Assembly (NCBI RefSeq): GCF_028368995.1
Contig: NZ_JAQNDL010000005.1
Coordinates: forward strand, 568,501 to 632,500
DNA: 64,000 nt
Source of the DNA: Nannocystis bainbridge
Lineage (GTDB): Bacteria > Myxococcota_A > Polyangia > Nannocystales > Nannocystaceae
Direction of reading: 5' to 3'
Shown here: piece by piece, positions 1 to 7,812 of the stretch
How positions within the stretch are numbered: the first letter of the stretch is position 1
Layout: each line of letters opens with the position of its first letter
Translations under genes and position numbers: made by a program
The notes under the pieces: model-generated
Databases searched by the model: none
The model's input: only the letters and a program-made list of their open reading frames with translations
Told to the model about the DNA's origin: nothing

Positions 1-222
1 CTGGGCCCACGCGTGGGCCGGGAAGCTCCACCACGCGGCGGCGAGGAACGACCCGACCAGCAGCACCAGCACCGCGACGATCCAGTGACCGGTGGCGAGC
101 AAGGGGATCGCCGCAAGAGTTACCGTGCACGCCGCCGTCCACACACCGACGAACCCGAGGTCCTCGGCGAAGCCGTCGCCGGTGAACAGCGGGATGCGGA
201 TCGGCGGCTCCTCGAGCGACAT
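1..222 (-). CDS. Membrane protein, N-terminal fragment cut by window edge
   Basis: A 74-residue N-terminal piece is read on the minus strand from the ATG at 222 and is still open at base 1. After a soluble Pro-rich start (MSLEEPPIRIPLF), residues about 24-43 and 47-66 are hydrophobic and look like two membrane helices joined by a GHW turn. A minus-strand TACACT lies 6 nt before the ATG, the start arrangement common in this window. I recognise no family. The rest of the gene lies outside the window, so length and function cannot be judged. Confidence 0.6.
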   Translation of the reverse strand, partial: MSLEEPPIRIPLFTGDGFAEDLGFVGVWTAACTVTLAAIPLLATGHWIVAVLVLLVGSFLAAAWWSFPAHAWAQ

Positions 223-228
223 GACGCC

Positions 229-234
229 AGTGTA
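229..234 (-). promoter_or_regulatory. Candidate -10 element (TACACT) for gene at 222
   Basis: TACACT on the minus strand ends 6 nt before the ATG at 222. This spacing would place the transcription start on the start codon itself (leaderless mRNA). Confidence 0.45.
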
Positions 235-422
235 GCGGCCTTCCGCGCGCGGTCGGGGCTCCTACGTCGCGGCGCCGGGCGAGGACGCGCCGCGGCTTCC
301 CTGCCCTCCGTCACGCCGACCGGCTGCCCCATCACCCGGTACCTCGGCGTCTTCGCCAGCCGCCATCACCACACCTCGTTCGCCCGCGCGGGCCGGCGAC
401 CGAGGCGGCTCTCGCTCGGAGC

Positions 423-965
423 TCAGAAGCTGAAGCCGGTCGTCGGGTCGTAGGTGACGCCGTCACCCGCGACGGACCGCAGGAACCACGTCAGCATCGC
501 GTCGAAGCTCGGATGCTCGTCGCGCACGAGGCCCTCGCGTCGCGTCCAGGAGCGCACTGCGCCGTCCGTGCAGAGCGCGTGGTAGCGGCCGAGGCATGCG
601 TCGGGTGGATCGTAGGTCGACGCGATCGGCAGCGCGCCCTTCGGCCACGACGGTGTCGCGTCGAGGGTGGCGCGCTCGCGCAGCACCACGCGCGCCGGCA
701 GGAACTGCAACTCACCGAAGTACGGGAAGCTGGTCTCGATCGTGTCCGCTCCGCCGAAGGCGCGCAAAAATTCGAGGTAGCCGGCCGGCGCGTGGCTCGT
801 GGCGATGGCGTCGAGGTCGGCGGCGGTCACCGGTCGCGGCGCGAACCAGCGGCCGCGCTCACGCCCGATCCGCGCCATCGCGGGCGGGAGGAGTGCGGCC
901 CACGGAGCGTGGAGGTCCTGCGGCACCGCGGGGGGCTTCGGGGTCGTTCGCTTGCGAGCAGCCAC
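423..965 (-). CDS. SMI1/KNR4 (SUKH) family-like protein
   Basis: A 180-residue soluble protein with no signal peptide and a basic, Pro-rich N-terminus. The segment PAGYLEFLRAFGGADT (about residues 60-75), followed by a beta-rich stretch and an aromatic C-terminus, resembles the SUKH/SMI1-KNR4 fold, whose hallmark is P-x-x-h-x-x-F-h-x-x-x-G-G. SUKH proteins are often immunity proteins against polymorphic or contact-dependent toxins, but many are uncharacterised. No toxin gene adjoins it here, so an immunity role is only a possibility. GTG start at 965, with minus-strand TACACT (972-977) 6 nt upstream. Confidence 0.6.
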   Translation of the reverse strand: MAARKRTTPKPPAVPQDLHAPWAALLPPAMARIGRERGRWFAPRPVTAADLDAIATSHAPAGYLEFLRAFGGADTIETSFPYFGELQFLPARVVLRERATLDATPSWPKGALPIASTYDPPDACLGRYHALCTDGAVRSWTRREGLVRDEHPSFDAMLTWFLRSVAGDGVTYDPTTGFSF

Positions 966-971
966 GCGTCG

Positions 972-977
972 AGTGTA
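972..977 (-). promoter_or_regulatory. Candidate -10 element (TACACT) for gene at 965
   Basis: Minus-strand TACACT ends 6 nt before the GTG at 965, consistent with a leaderless transcript. It supports choosing the GTG. Confidence 0.45.
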
Positions 978-1026
978 CTGCGCGGAGACGTTCCGCGGAG
1001 ACGCGCCTCTGAGGGAAGCGCGGGGT

Positions 1027-1890
1027 CTATTGCGGCAAATAGAACCCCGGCGCGTCCGCGGGGAGATCGAGGGACTCGGGCTGCTTCATGAGCTGCGGGT
1101 TCTTCTTCAAGCCGGTCATCTCGTGCAACGTCGGCTCGATCGTCGTGTCGGTGCCGTAGCCGCCCTCGGGCCTTCGGTCAGGGCGGAAATCGAGGCGTAT
1201 CCCGTCGCTCCCTGGCAGATCGATCCGCACGGAGCGCCCACCGTAGCCTGGCCCCATGGGCTCCGAGGTGAAGGTCGTCGCGCTCTTCGTCACGACGGCG
1301 CCCTTCTCCAGCTTCCGCGTGCGGATCTCGAGCGAGCCGCTGGTGGCCTCGCGCGGGTCCACCCCGAAATCGAGGAGGATCTCGTGGCCATGGCGCACGA
1401 GGTACAGGTCGTGGTGGTCCATCTCGGCGACGGCATCCAGGGAGAGCTGATCCAGGGGTGTCCCGCCCGGCGGGTCGTTGACCTGCGTGCTCAACACCCA
1501 CACCGTCTGATCGCACACGAGGACCTCGCCGCAGATCTGGCAGTCCTTCTCGATCTTCTTCGGCGCTGCTTCCTTACCGGTGGCCTCCTCCAAGACGTCG
1601 TAGGTCAGCGCGACCTTGCCGTCGCGCGCCTCGAGCTGGAGATCGTTGCTGCGCCGCCACAGCATCGGCGGACCATGCATCGAGCCGCGGCCGCCGTCGC
1701 GACGCGCCCAGTGCTTGCCCACGACCGCCTTGCGGATCTCGTCTCCCCCGAGGCGCTCGCGCGGGTAGAGGGTGGCGACGGCAGCACAGGCCTCCACCGC
1801 GGCTTCCTCGGCCCCGGGGCCTGGCGACGTGGGCGAGCACCCGGCGACGAGGTTCCATACGACGGTGGTGAGCACGACGACGCGGCGCAT
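1027..1890 (-). CDS. Lipoprotein of unknown function
   Basis: 287 residues. The open frame runs further upstream, but I start at the ATG at 1890 because it gives a clean lipoprotein signal (MRRVVVLTTVVWNLVAGC, lipobox VAGC) and has minus-strand TATCGT 6 nt before it. The rest is soluble and mixed alpha/beta, with a CQIC motif near the middle and a charged C-terminus ending in YLPQ. No family recognised. Exported and lipid-anchored by inference. It stands alone between the SUKH-like gene and a divergent small lipoprotein gene. Confidence 0.65.
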   Translation of the reverse strand: MRRVVVLTTVVWNLVAGCSPTSPGPGAEEAAVEACAAVATLYPRERLGGDEIRKAVVGKHWARRDGGRGSMHGPPMLWRRSNDLQLEARDGKVALTYDVLEEATGKEAAPKKIEKDCQICGEVLVCDQTVWVLSTQVNDPPGGTPLDQLSLDAVAEMDHHDLYLVRHGHEILLDFGVDPREATSGSLEIRTRKLEKGAVVTKSATTFTSEPMGPGYGGRSVRIDLPGSDGIRLDFRPDRRPEGGYGTDTTIEPTLHEMTGLKKNPQLMKQPESLDLPADAPGFYLPQ

Positions 1891-1896
1891 GAGCGC

Positions 1897-1902
1897 ACGA
1901 TA
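1897..1902 (-). promoter_or_regulatory. Candidate -10 element (TATCGT) for gene at 1890
   Basis: Minus-strand TGGTATCGT: a TANNNT hexamer with an extended TGN, ending 6 nt before the ATG at 1890. Confidence 0.5.
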
Positions 1903-2064
1903 CCAGACCCAGGCCGCGATCCGGCCCGCGACGAATCGCAAGAGTGCGCGGACGCATCGCCGGCGAAGCGAGGACGCCGAGCGGAATCTCGGCGGACCAC
2001 GGGCGCGGCTCCGTGCTGCAGAGGCGCGACGAACTGCCCCCTGGACCCTCCGCCGGCCACTCCC

Positions 2065-2070
2065 TACACT
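2065..2070 (+). promoter_or_regulatory. Candidate -10 element (TACACT) for gene at 2077
   Basis: TACACT ends 6 nt before the ATG at 2077, as expected for a leaderless transcript. Confidence 0.45.
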
Positions 2071-2076
2071 CGACCG

Positions 2077-2472
2077 ATGCGGGACGCCCTCTCTCTGTCG
2101 CTGCTGCTCGCCTGCAACTCCGCCGCGCCGCCGTCGCCCGGCTCCGCCCCTGCCGCCTCGGCAGGCGCCGACGGTGCTGCAGCGCCGGCCGGGCCGATCG
2201 AGCTGACCGCGATCGCGCAGCAGCCGAGCCGCCTGCCCGATGGTACGGAGCTCGAGGTCGTCTCCGCCGGCTACGCGCACACCAAAGACGACCGCAACCT
2301 TTCGGACTGCAGGCTCGAGGTCCGCCGCGCGGGGCAACGCGAGACGCTGTCGCTCGAGCGCGTCGACGCCCCCGCGCCGCAAGTCGCGCTCGGGTGGCGC
2401 TTCACGCTCGATTCGGTCGCCGCGTACAACCCACCTGCAAAGTGCTTTCTGACGGCCGAGCGCGCCCCCTGA
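2077..2472 (+). CDS. Small lipoprotein of unknown function
   Basis: 131 residues. A very short signal (MRDALSLSLLLAC, lipobox LLAC) precedes an Ala/Pro/Gly linker to about residue 45. A compact beta-rich domain of about 85 residues follows, with a Cys pair (SDCRLEV near the middle and KCFLTAERAP at the end) that could form a disulphide. I start at 2077 because earlier in-frame codons give no signal peptide and TACACT lies 6 nt before this ATG. No family recognised. Probably exported and lipid-anchored. Confidence 0.6.
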   Translation: MRDALSLSLLLACNSAAPPSPGSAPAASAGADGAAAPAGPIELTAIAQQPSRLPDGTELEVVSAGYAHTKDDRNLSDCRLEVRRAGQRETLSLERVDAPAPQVALGWRFTLDSVAAYNPPAKCFLTAERAP

Positions 2473-2608
2473 CGATCCCGGCCGGTCGGCGGCCACGCGT
2501 GCGTGACGAGCGTCGCCCGGGCTTCGCTGTCGACATCACCCGACGCCGAAGAGCAGCGCCCGCATGCGCGTCAAGGACTCCCAGCGGGCGCCAATCATGT
2601 CACCCAAC

Positions 2609-4552
2609 TCAGAGGCCGTTGGGGATCACCGTGAGCGTCGCGGAGCCCTTATTGGTCAGGATGAGGTCGTCGTAACCGTCGACGTTCAGGTCGGCGACGG
2701 CGATCGCGTTGAGCCCGGGCGAGACGCCCGTGGCGACCAGGGGCGCCGCGGTGAAGGTGCCGGTGCCGGTGCCGGTCATGGGATACACGCCGCCGGCGGC
2801 CGTGGTGTAAAGGATGTAGGCGTCGAGCTTGCCGTCGCCGTTGAAGTCGCTGGCCACGACCCCCAGCGCCGAATTGGCGATCGCGCCGGCGCCGGTGGAG
2901 GATTGCACTCCGTTGGCGAAGGTGCCGTCGCCATTGCCCTTGAAGAAGTAAAGGTACGCGCCGGCGGCCCCGTTGGCGAGGATGTCGAGCTTGCCGTCGC
3001 CGTCGGCGTCGCCGAAGGCGAGGCCCGCGGTCTGGCCGTTGAGGGCGTTGGCATAGGAGACCGGGGCGGCGAACGTGCCGTCGCCCTGATTGACGAGGAT
3101 CGACAGGCGCGCCGAGCTGGGGCTGGTCACCACGAGGTCGAATTGGCCGTCGCCGTCGAGGTCACGGCAGGCGATCGTCGACTGCACGCCGCCGGTCGCC
3201 GGGATGGTGATGAGCACGGGCGCGCCGAAGGTGCCGGTGCCGGTGCCGGGGATCACGCTCACCTGATTCGAGGTCACGCTGGTGGTCGCGATGTCGATCG
3301 CCCCGTCCTTGTTGAAGTCGGCGGCGCAGAGGTGGACCGAGCCCGTGGCGCCGGTGGTGAACGGCGCCGGCGCCCCGAAGGTACCGGGCGCGTCCGGGCC
3401 GAGGTTGCGATAGACGCTGAGGTTGCCCTGGATCGCCGGCAGGTTGGTCTGGCCGTCGACGGTGACGGCGTCGAGCCAGCCGTCGCCGTCGAAGTCCGCC
3501 GCGACGACCGCGTTGCTCGACAGCGGCGCGCCGGCGTAGTTGACCTCCGCCTGCACGGTGGCGTCGCCGTTGCCGCGATAGACGGAGAGCGAGCCGGAGG
3601 GGGTCATCGGCGAGCCGGACTCGGCGTTGGCGACCAAGATGTCGAGCTTGCCGTCCTTGTCGATGTCGGCGACCGCGGGGGCCAGCGGGGTGTGCGTCGC
3701 GGGCACGTCGATCGGCTCGCCGGGGACCTGGCCGACGGGCGGCGGCTTGCATTCGCCGTTGGTGCAGATATCGTTCGCCGCGCACGGATCGCCGCAGGCG
3801 TTGCAGTGGTCGGCGTCGCTCTGGAGGTTGACCTCGCAGCCGTCGACCGGGTCCGCGTTGCAATCGCCGAGGGTGCCGGTGCAGGCGTCGCAGTCGGTTC
3901 CCGTATAGGTCGGGGCGCACTCGCAGGTGTAGCCATTGATGGCGTCGGAGCAGGCGCCGCCGTTCTGGCACGGGTTCGGGGCGCAGTCGTCGATGTCGGT
4001 CTCGCAGTTCGCTCCGGTGAATCCAGGGGCGCACTCGCAGGTGTAGCCATTGATGCCATCGACGCAGGCGCCGCCGTTCTGGCAGGGGTTCGGCTCGCAG
4101 TCGTCGATGTCGGTCTCGCAGTTCGCTCCGGTGAACCCGGGGGCGCACTCGCAGGTGTAACCGTCGACGCCGCCCTCGATACAGGCGCCGTCGTTGAGGC
4201 AGGGGTTTGGAGCGCAGACGTCGGGGTCGGTCTCGTGGGTGTCGCTCGAATCGGTGACCAGCGTCGTGCTGCTCGTGCCGGTCGTCGGGTCCACGGGCTC
4301 GGTCGTGCTGGTGCTCTCGCTCGAAGCCGTGGCGTCGCTGCTGGAGGTCGTCGGGCCGTCGCAGCCGGCGCTGCTGCAGGTGCTCGAGTCCGGCGCCGTG
4401 GTCGAACCGTCGGTGGTCGTCGTCGTGGTCCCCGTCTCGGTCTCGGTCGCCGAGGTGGCGGGGGTGTCGGATCCGCAGGCCGCGCTCCCCAGTCCGAGCA
4501 GGAGCAGCAGGTATTTGTCGAAGGCACGGCTCTTGGCTTCAAAACGACGCAT
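2609..4552 (-). CDS. EGF-repeat and FG-GAP (VCBS) surface lipoprotein
   Basis: 647 residues. Lipoprotein signal 1-26 (ends GSAAC), Thr/Ser-rich linker to about 108, then three tandem EGF-like modules at about 109-225, each with CxNxGxC and GYTCECAPG motifs like calcium-binding EGF domains. A Cys-rich GCEVN-type module follows (about 226-265). From about 280 to the end are repeated FG-GAP/VCBS units (DFDGDGWLDAV, DLDGDGQFDLV, DFNGDGKLDAY), which normally bind calcium and form a beta-propeller. By domain type it is a cell-surface binding or adhesion protein; the ligand is unknown. The ATG at 4552 is chosen for the signal peptide; in-frame codons further upstream add non-coding-like sequence. 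Confidence 0.85.
   Translation of the reverse strand: MRRFEAKSRAFDKYLLLLLGLGSAACGSDTPATSATETETGTTTTTTDGSTTAPDSSTCSSAGCDGPTTSSSDATASSESTSTTEPVDPTTGTSSTTLVTDSSDTHETDPDVCAPNPCLNDGACIEGGVDGYTCECAPGFTGANCETDIDDCEPNPCQNGGACVDGINGYTCECAPGFTGANCETDIDDCAPNPCQNGGACSDAINGYTCECAPTYTGTDCDACTGTLGDCNADPVDGCEVNLQSDADHCNACGDPCAANDICTNGECKPPPVGQVPGEPIDVPATHTPLAPAVADIDKDGKLDILVANAESGSPMTPSGSLSVYRGNGDATVQAEVNYAGAPLSSNAVVAADFDGDGWLDAVTVDGQTNLPAIQGNLSVYRNLGPDAPGTFGAPAPFTTGATGSVHLCAADFNKDGAIDIATTSVTSNQVSVIPGTGTGTFGAPVLITIPATGGVQSTIACRDLDGDGQFDLVVTSPSSARLSILVNQGDGTFAAPVSYANALNGQTAGLAFGDADGDGKLDILANGAAGAYLYFFKGNGDGTFANGVQSSTGAGAIANSALGVVASDFNGDGKLDAYILYTTAAGGVYPMTGTGTGTFTAAPLVATGVSPGLNAIAVADLNVDGYDDLILTNKGSATLTVIPNGL
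3877..4228 (-). repeat. Three tandem EGF-like modules (coding)
   Basis: About 39 residues per module. Modules 2 and 3 are nearly identical at both protein and DNA level (shared ETDIDDC...NPCQNGGAC...INGYTCECAP pattern), suggesting recent tandem duplication inside the gene. Confidence 0.8.
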
Positions 4553-4824
4553 GACCTCGACAGGGTCACACCCGCAGTCTGCGGGGGATACGAGCAATCC
4601 CGCGCGACCTACGGCGTGTCGTCGCCACGGACGGGCCAGTCCGCCCCGGCCCGGGTGCCTGGCCCGGGCGACGCACGCGAGCAGGTGCTCCGCGTTATCG
4701 CCGCACGAGTTCCAAAAAAAATTACGCGTGACCTTGATCATCGCCCGGTAGTGCGCCGCTCCAAGATCTCCGGCCGCGGCGGCTCGGGGTCGCCCTATCC
4801 ATCGCGTGATGTTATGAAGTCTGG

Positions 4825-5448
4825 ATGATGCGTGGCCGCCTCCTGGGTCTGTGCCTGGTTGCCTGTCAGGCCGGAGCCCCGGAGGCGGAGCCCGGGGCAC
4901 AGGGCGTCGCCTCGGCTGCGGATGCGTCGACCGAGGAGCGACGGCGAACGCGAGTGCTCGGGTTCTTCGACGACGTCGCCGATCGCATGGTCGAAGCCGT
5001 CCGGCAGGTGTCAGCGACGAAGCCGAAGAGCCGGGTCGCGTACGTCGAGGCGCTCGCGCTCGCCACCCCGGCGGCGATGCCGTTGCACGCCGACCTGGTC
5101 GAGAAGTGGCAGACGAACATGCTCGAGGTGGGAGCCGCGATGCTCGAGCCCGGGTTCCAGGAGGCGATGCTGAAGAACCTTCAGCCCAGGCTGGAAGCGG
5201 CGATGAAGGAGGTCGCGGCCCCGAGCCTGTCGGAGGTCGATGCCACGGACTGCACGCGGCTCGCCCGGCGACTGGTGGAGCTGGCCGGCGAGGGGCGGAC
5301 GATGAAGGGCATGCTGGCCGTGCTCGCGCCCGCTTTTCTACCCTGCGCGCCGGTCCTGCCGCCCGAGGTCGCCGCCTGCCAGCCGACCGGCCGGATGTCG
5401 CTCGCGGCGTACGACGCGTGTGTCGCGGCCGAGACTCCAGCGCCCTGA
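4825..5448 (+). CDS. Alpha-helical lipoprotein of unknown function
   Basis: 207 residues with a short signal (MMRGRLLGLCLVAC, lipobox LVAC). The mature part is strongly helical: residues about 35-150 are amphipathic, with many Glu/Arg/Met and no membrane segment. The C-terminal third carries Cys residues around positions 141, 174, 184 and 198. No family recognised. TATGAA lies 6 nt before the first ATG, a near match to the start-proximal -10 pattern seen elsewhere. The gene is divergent from the EGF lipoprotein across a 272-bp spacer containing an 8-9 nt A-tract at 4713-4721. Confidence 0.65.
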   Translation: MMRGRLLGLCLVACQAGAPEAEPGAQGVASAADASTEERRRTRVLGFFDDVADRMVEAVRQVSATKPKSRVAYVEALALATPAAMPLHADLVEKWQTNMLEVGAAMLEPGFQEAMLKNLQPRLEAAMKEVAAPSLSEVDATDCTRLARRLVELAGEGRTMKGMLAVLAPAFLPCAPVLPPEVAACQPTGRMSLAAYDACVAAETPAP

Positions 5449-5544
5449 GCACGTGGACCCGGGACGGAACGCGTGGGAGGCCCCTCCGCGCTCGTTGCGC
5501 CGTTGTCGCTGGACCACGAGCGCGTAGAATGCTCGGAGACCTGC

Positions 5545-6381
5545 ATGGTTCGTGCAATCCGAATACCCGCAATCGTCGCGCTGATCGGCGCACTCGCGGG
5601 CTGTCGCACCGACGCGGGGATCCAGGCACCCGCGCGACAGCCCGCGAACATGAAGGCCACGCCGGCGCCCGCCGCTGGCGACGAGCCTGTCTCTTCGACC
5701 ATGTGCAGCGATTCTGCGGCGTTCGTTCGCTACGACTGGATCCCCGGCAACGCCCTCCGCCTGCTCGCCGTGCGCTTGCAAGCGCCAGAATTGCCCCGAT
5801 CGCTCGCCACGCTCGCCGGGCTGCGCTCGGGGATCTTCGTCGACGCGCCGACGCGCGCCTTCATCGGCCGCTTCGAGGCCGAGCTCCCGGCGCTACCGAC
5901 AGCCCTCGAGGCGCTCGGGCTGCGTCTGGACGAGGTCGTGTTCGTGTCGACGACCACCGACCTCGAAGGCTGGGCGCTCCCTGACGGTTGTGACGGCGAC
6001 GGGCTTGCTCGACTCGCGGCGATGCACGGCCTCGCGGTGCGACACAGTGAAGCGCGTGAGCCGGTGGACTTCGTCGAGCTCCCGAACCTGGGGTACACCC
6101 TGCTGCGGTCGCGCCTGGGCGGCCCGCTGTGGCTCGCGCGCACCGAGGCCGCGGGCGGCTGGCGGGCCAACCTCGGCAGCATCGTGTTCACCGGCTTCAG
6201 CGAGTGGCTCGATGCCCGCAAAGTCGACACCCTGCGCCTGTCGACCTCCGACCCGCCGCCGGCCTCGGGCTACGGCGGCATCACCCAGCGCTTCTTCGCC
6301 ATCACCGGCAGCGACCTCGCGACGGCTTCGTCGCACTCGCTGGTCGCAGTGCCCGATCGGGCCCGCGATCCGAAGCCGTGA
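5545..6381 (+). CDS. Lipoprotein of unknown function
   Basis: 278 residues. Start taken at the ATG at 5545 because it begins a good lipoprotein signal (MVRAIRIPAIVALIGALAGC, lipobox LAGC). A GGAG lies upstream (5535-5538) and a near-consensus TAGAAT at 5525-5530. The mature protein is about 260 residues of mixed alpha/beta, with no motif I can name. The C-terminus (SGYGGITQRFFAITGSD) looks folded rather than a tail. It follows the helical lipoprotein by about 100 bp on the same strand and could share its transcript. Confidence 0.65.
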   Translation: MVRAIRIPAIVALIGALAGCRTDAGIQAPARQPANMKATPAPAAGDEPVSSTMCSDSAAFVRYDWIPGNALRLLAVRLQAPELPRSLATLAGLRSGIFVDAPTRAFIGRFEAELPALPTALEALGLRLDEVVFVSTTTDLEGWALPDGCDGDGLARLAAMHGLAVRHSEAREPVDFVELPNLGYTLLRSRLGGPLWLARTEAAGGWRANLGSIVFTGFSEWLDARKVDTLRLSTSDPPPASGYGGITQRFFAITGSDLATASSHSLVAVPDRARDPKP

Positions 6382-6527
6382 CCGCTCGGGCCGCGGTGAT
6401 GGAGGCAGGCGCGCTCGGCTTCGACGCGGGCGATGGGCCGGGCACGCGCATCCACCCGGATGGGTGAGCGCCGCCGACAAGCAGCGGACAGCGCGATGAA
6501 TCGATGGTATGACGGGCGTCGTCGCCC

Positions 6528-7325
6528 ATGCCTGCTGCCATCGAAGCGATCGCGCGATACATCGATCACCTCGAAGATCGGGCATGGATCGAGCGACTCG
6601 TCGAGAGACACGGTGTGCCGCAGGTGCTTCGAGGCATCTCGGAGCTGGTCGAGCACGGGGCACCCGGCCCGGCTCACAACGCCCTGACGCTCGCGCGGGA
6701 CCTCGGCGTCCACGGCATCGTCGACCGGGACCTGACATCGCAGGTGCGAGCCGAGATGCCCACGCTGCTGTTCCCCGCGTTGCAGCGCGGCCTGCGAGCG
6801 ACGGCGTACGCGGTCCGGGCCGGCGTCGTGTATACGATCGGCAAGCTCAGCTTCGACGATCAGGCGCAGCTCTTGCGAGACGCCTTCGAGCAGTCCCTGG
6901 ATCGCGATCCGCTGCTGCTCCCGCGGATCGTCTTCGAGCTCCACTGGCTGATGCCTGGCCCGGACTGGTCCTACGTCCATCGCCTCACGGCGGCGCCGCA
7001 CCGTCTGATCCGCTGGTCCGCGCTCGCAGCCGTCGAGGCCTACCCCTGCGCGCCGGGGGATGACGCGTTCGCGCAGAAGCGGCAGACGTACGAGCGTCTG
7101 GCGACGGACCCCTTCGAGCCGCTCGCCGCGGAGAGTCGCCATCGTCTGGCCGCGCTGCTGCGAGGGACCGAAGAGCACGGCTCGCACCAGCTCGTGGAGC
7201 CCGGTCTGACCTTCGAGGCCGTCGAGCTCCGCTTCACGAACACTCTGCCGCCCGCCGCGGACTACACGCTCGAGCAGCTCGATGCATTCGTCGACTCGCT
7301 GACGCCGCGCCAGCGCGACGATTGA
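6528..7325 (+). CDS. Cytosolic helical-repeat protein of unknown function
   Basis: 265 residues, no signal peptide or membrane helix. The sequence is a series of amphipathic helices with recurrent LxxAxxxxLD-type spacing, resembling HEAT/ARM-like solenoids, but no repeat is clean enough to define. Motifs such as GKLSFDDQAQLL and SALAAVEAYPC fit helical hairpins. Such proteins usually scaffold or bind partners; the partner is unknown here. The ATG at 6528 is the first plausible start. Stop is followed by a 487-bp spacer. Confidence 0.6.
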   Translation: MPAAIEAIARYIDHLEDRAWIERLVERHGVPQVLRGISELVEHGAPGPAHNALTLARDLGVHGIVDRDLTSQVRAEMPTLLFPALQRGLRATAYAVRAGVVYTIGKLSFDDQAQLLRDAFEQSLDRDPLLLPRIVFELHWLMPGPDWSYVHRLTAAPHRLIRWSALAAVEAYPCAPGDDAFAQKRQTYERLATDPFEPLAAESRHRLAALLRGTEEHGSHQLVEPGLTFEAVELRFTNTLPPAADYTLEQLDAFVDSLTPRQRDD

Positions 7326-7812
7326 GGCCGCATACGGCGCCCCCAGGACAGCGCCACAGTCCTTCTTGATCTTTCGCCTGCGCGAGCTCGCCGGCCCGCA
7401 CGCGAGCGCACCAGACATCCTCCTTCGCGCATCCGGGTCACGTCGGACCTGGCCTCGAAGCCATGGGAATGGTCCCGCGGTCCGATCCGCGACCGACGAC
7501 CTCGAAGTGCCGACTCCGGCGACCGCGATCGCCGGGCACCATTCCTCTCCTTCTATTAATTCCGATCGACCACGCCATGTTCGGGGCTCGATCGCGCCGC
7601 GCGACTCCGACCGCCGGCCGGTCTGCGGCGCGAACCCACATGTCCCGAAGTTCATGTGGCCCCCGCGCTCCTCCGGCCGATCGATCGAATCGTCATCTCC
7701 GCGGACTCATTCTCCGCGTTGACGCGTTCAGGTCGGCCCCGCGTTCGCGCCGCGCCTCGCGGTCGCGGCGTGGGTTGCTCGTATCCAATCGGTCGATCGG
7801 AGTAGAAAACAG
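7326..7812. other. Intergenic region without a supported gene
   Basis: 487 bp before the DUF4215 tandem cluster. Open frames here have low-complexity, Arg/Pro-rich translations. A short AT-rich patch (CTATTAATTCC near 7551-7561) stands out against the GC-rich background and may belong to the promoter of the three-gene cluster. GGAG at 7799-7802 lies 10 nt before the ATG at 7813. Confidence 0.5.

Noticed and set aside
799..2472. Very long open frames on both strands over 0.8-2.5 kb
   Set aside because: Their translations are Arg/Ala/Gly-rich and shadow real lipoprotein genes. Only the segments with signal peptides and balanced composition were kept (1027-1890 minus, 2077-2472 plus).
4713..4721. 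A-tract as an UP element or promoter
   Set aside because: Striking in GC-rich DNA, but no -35/-10 pair can be placed around it.
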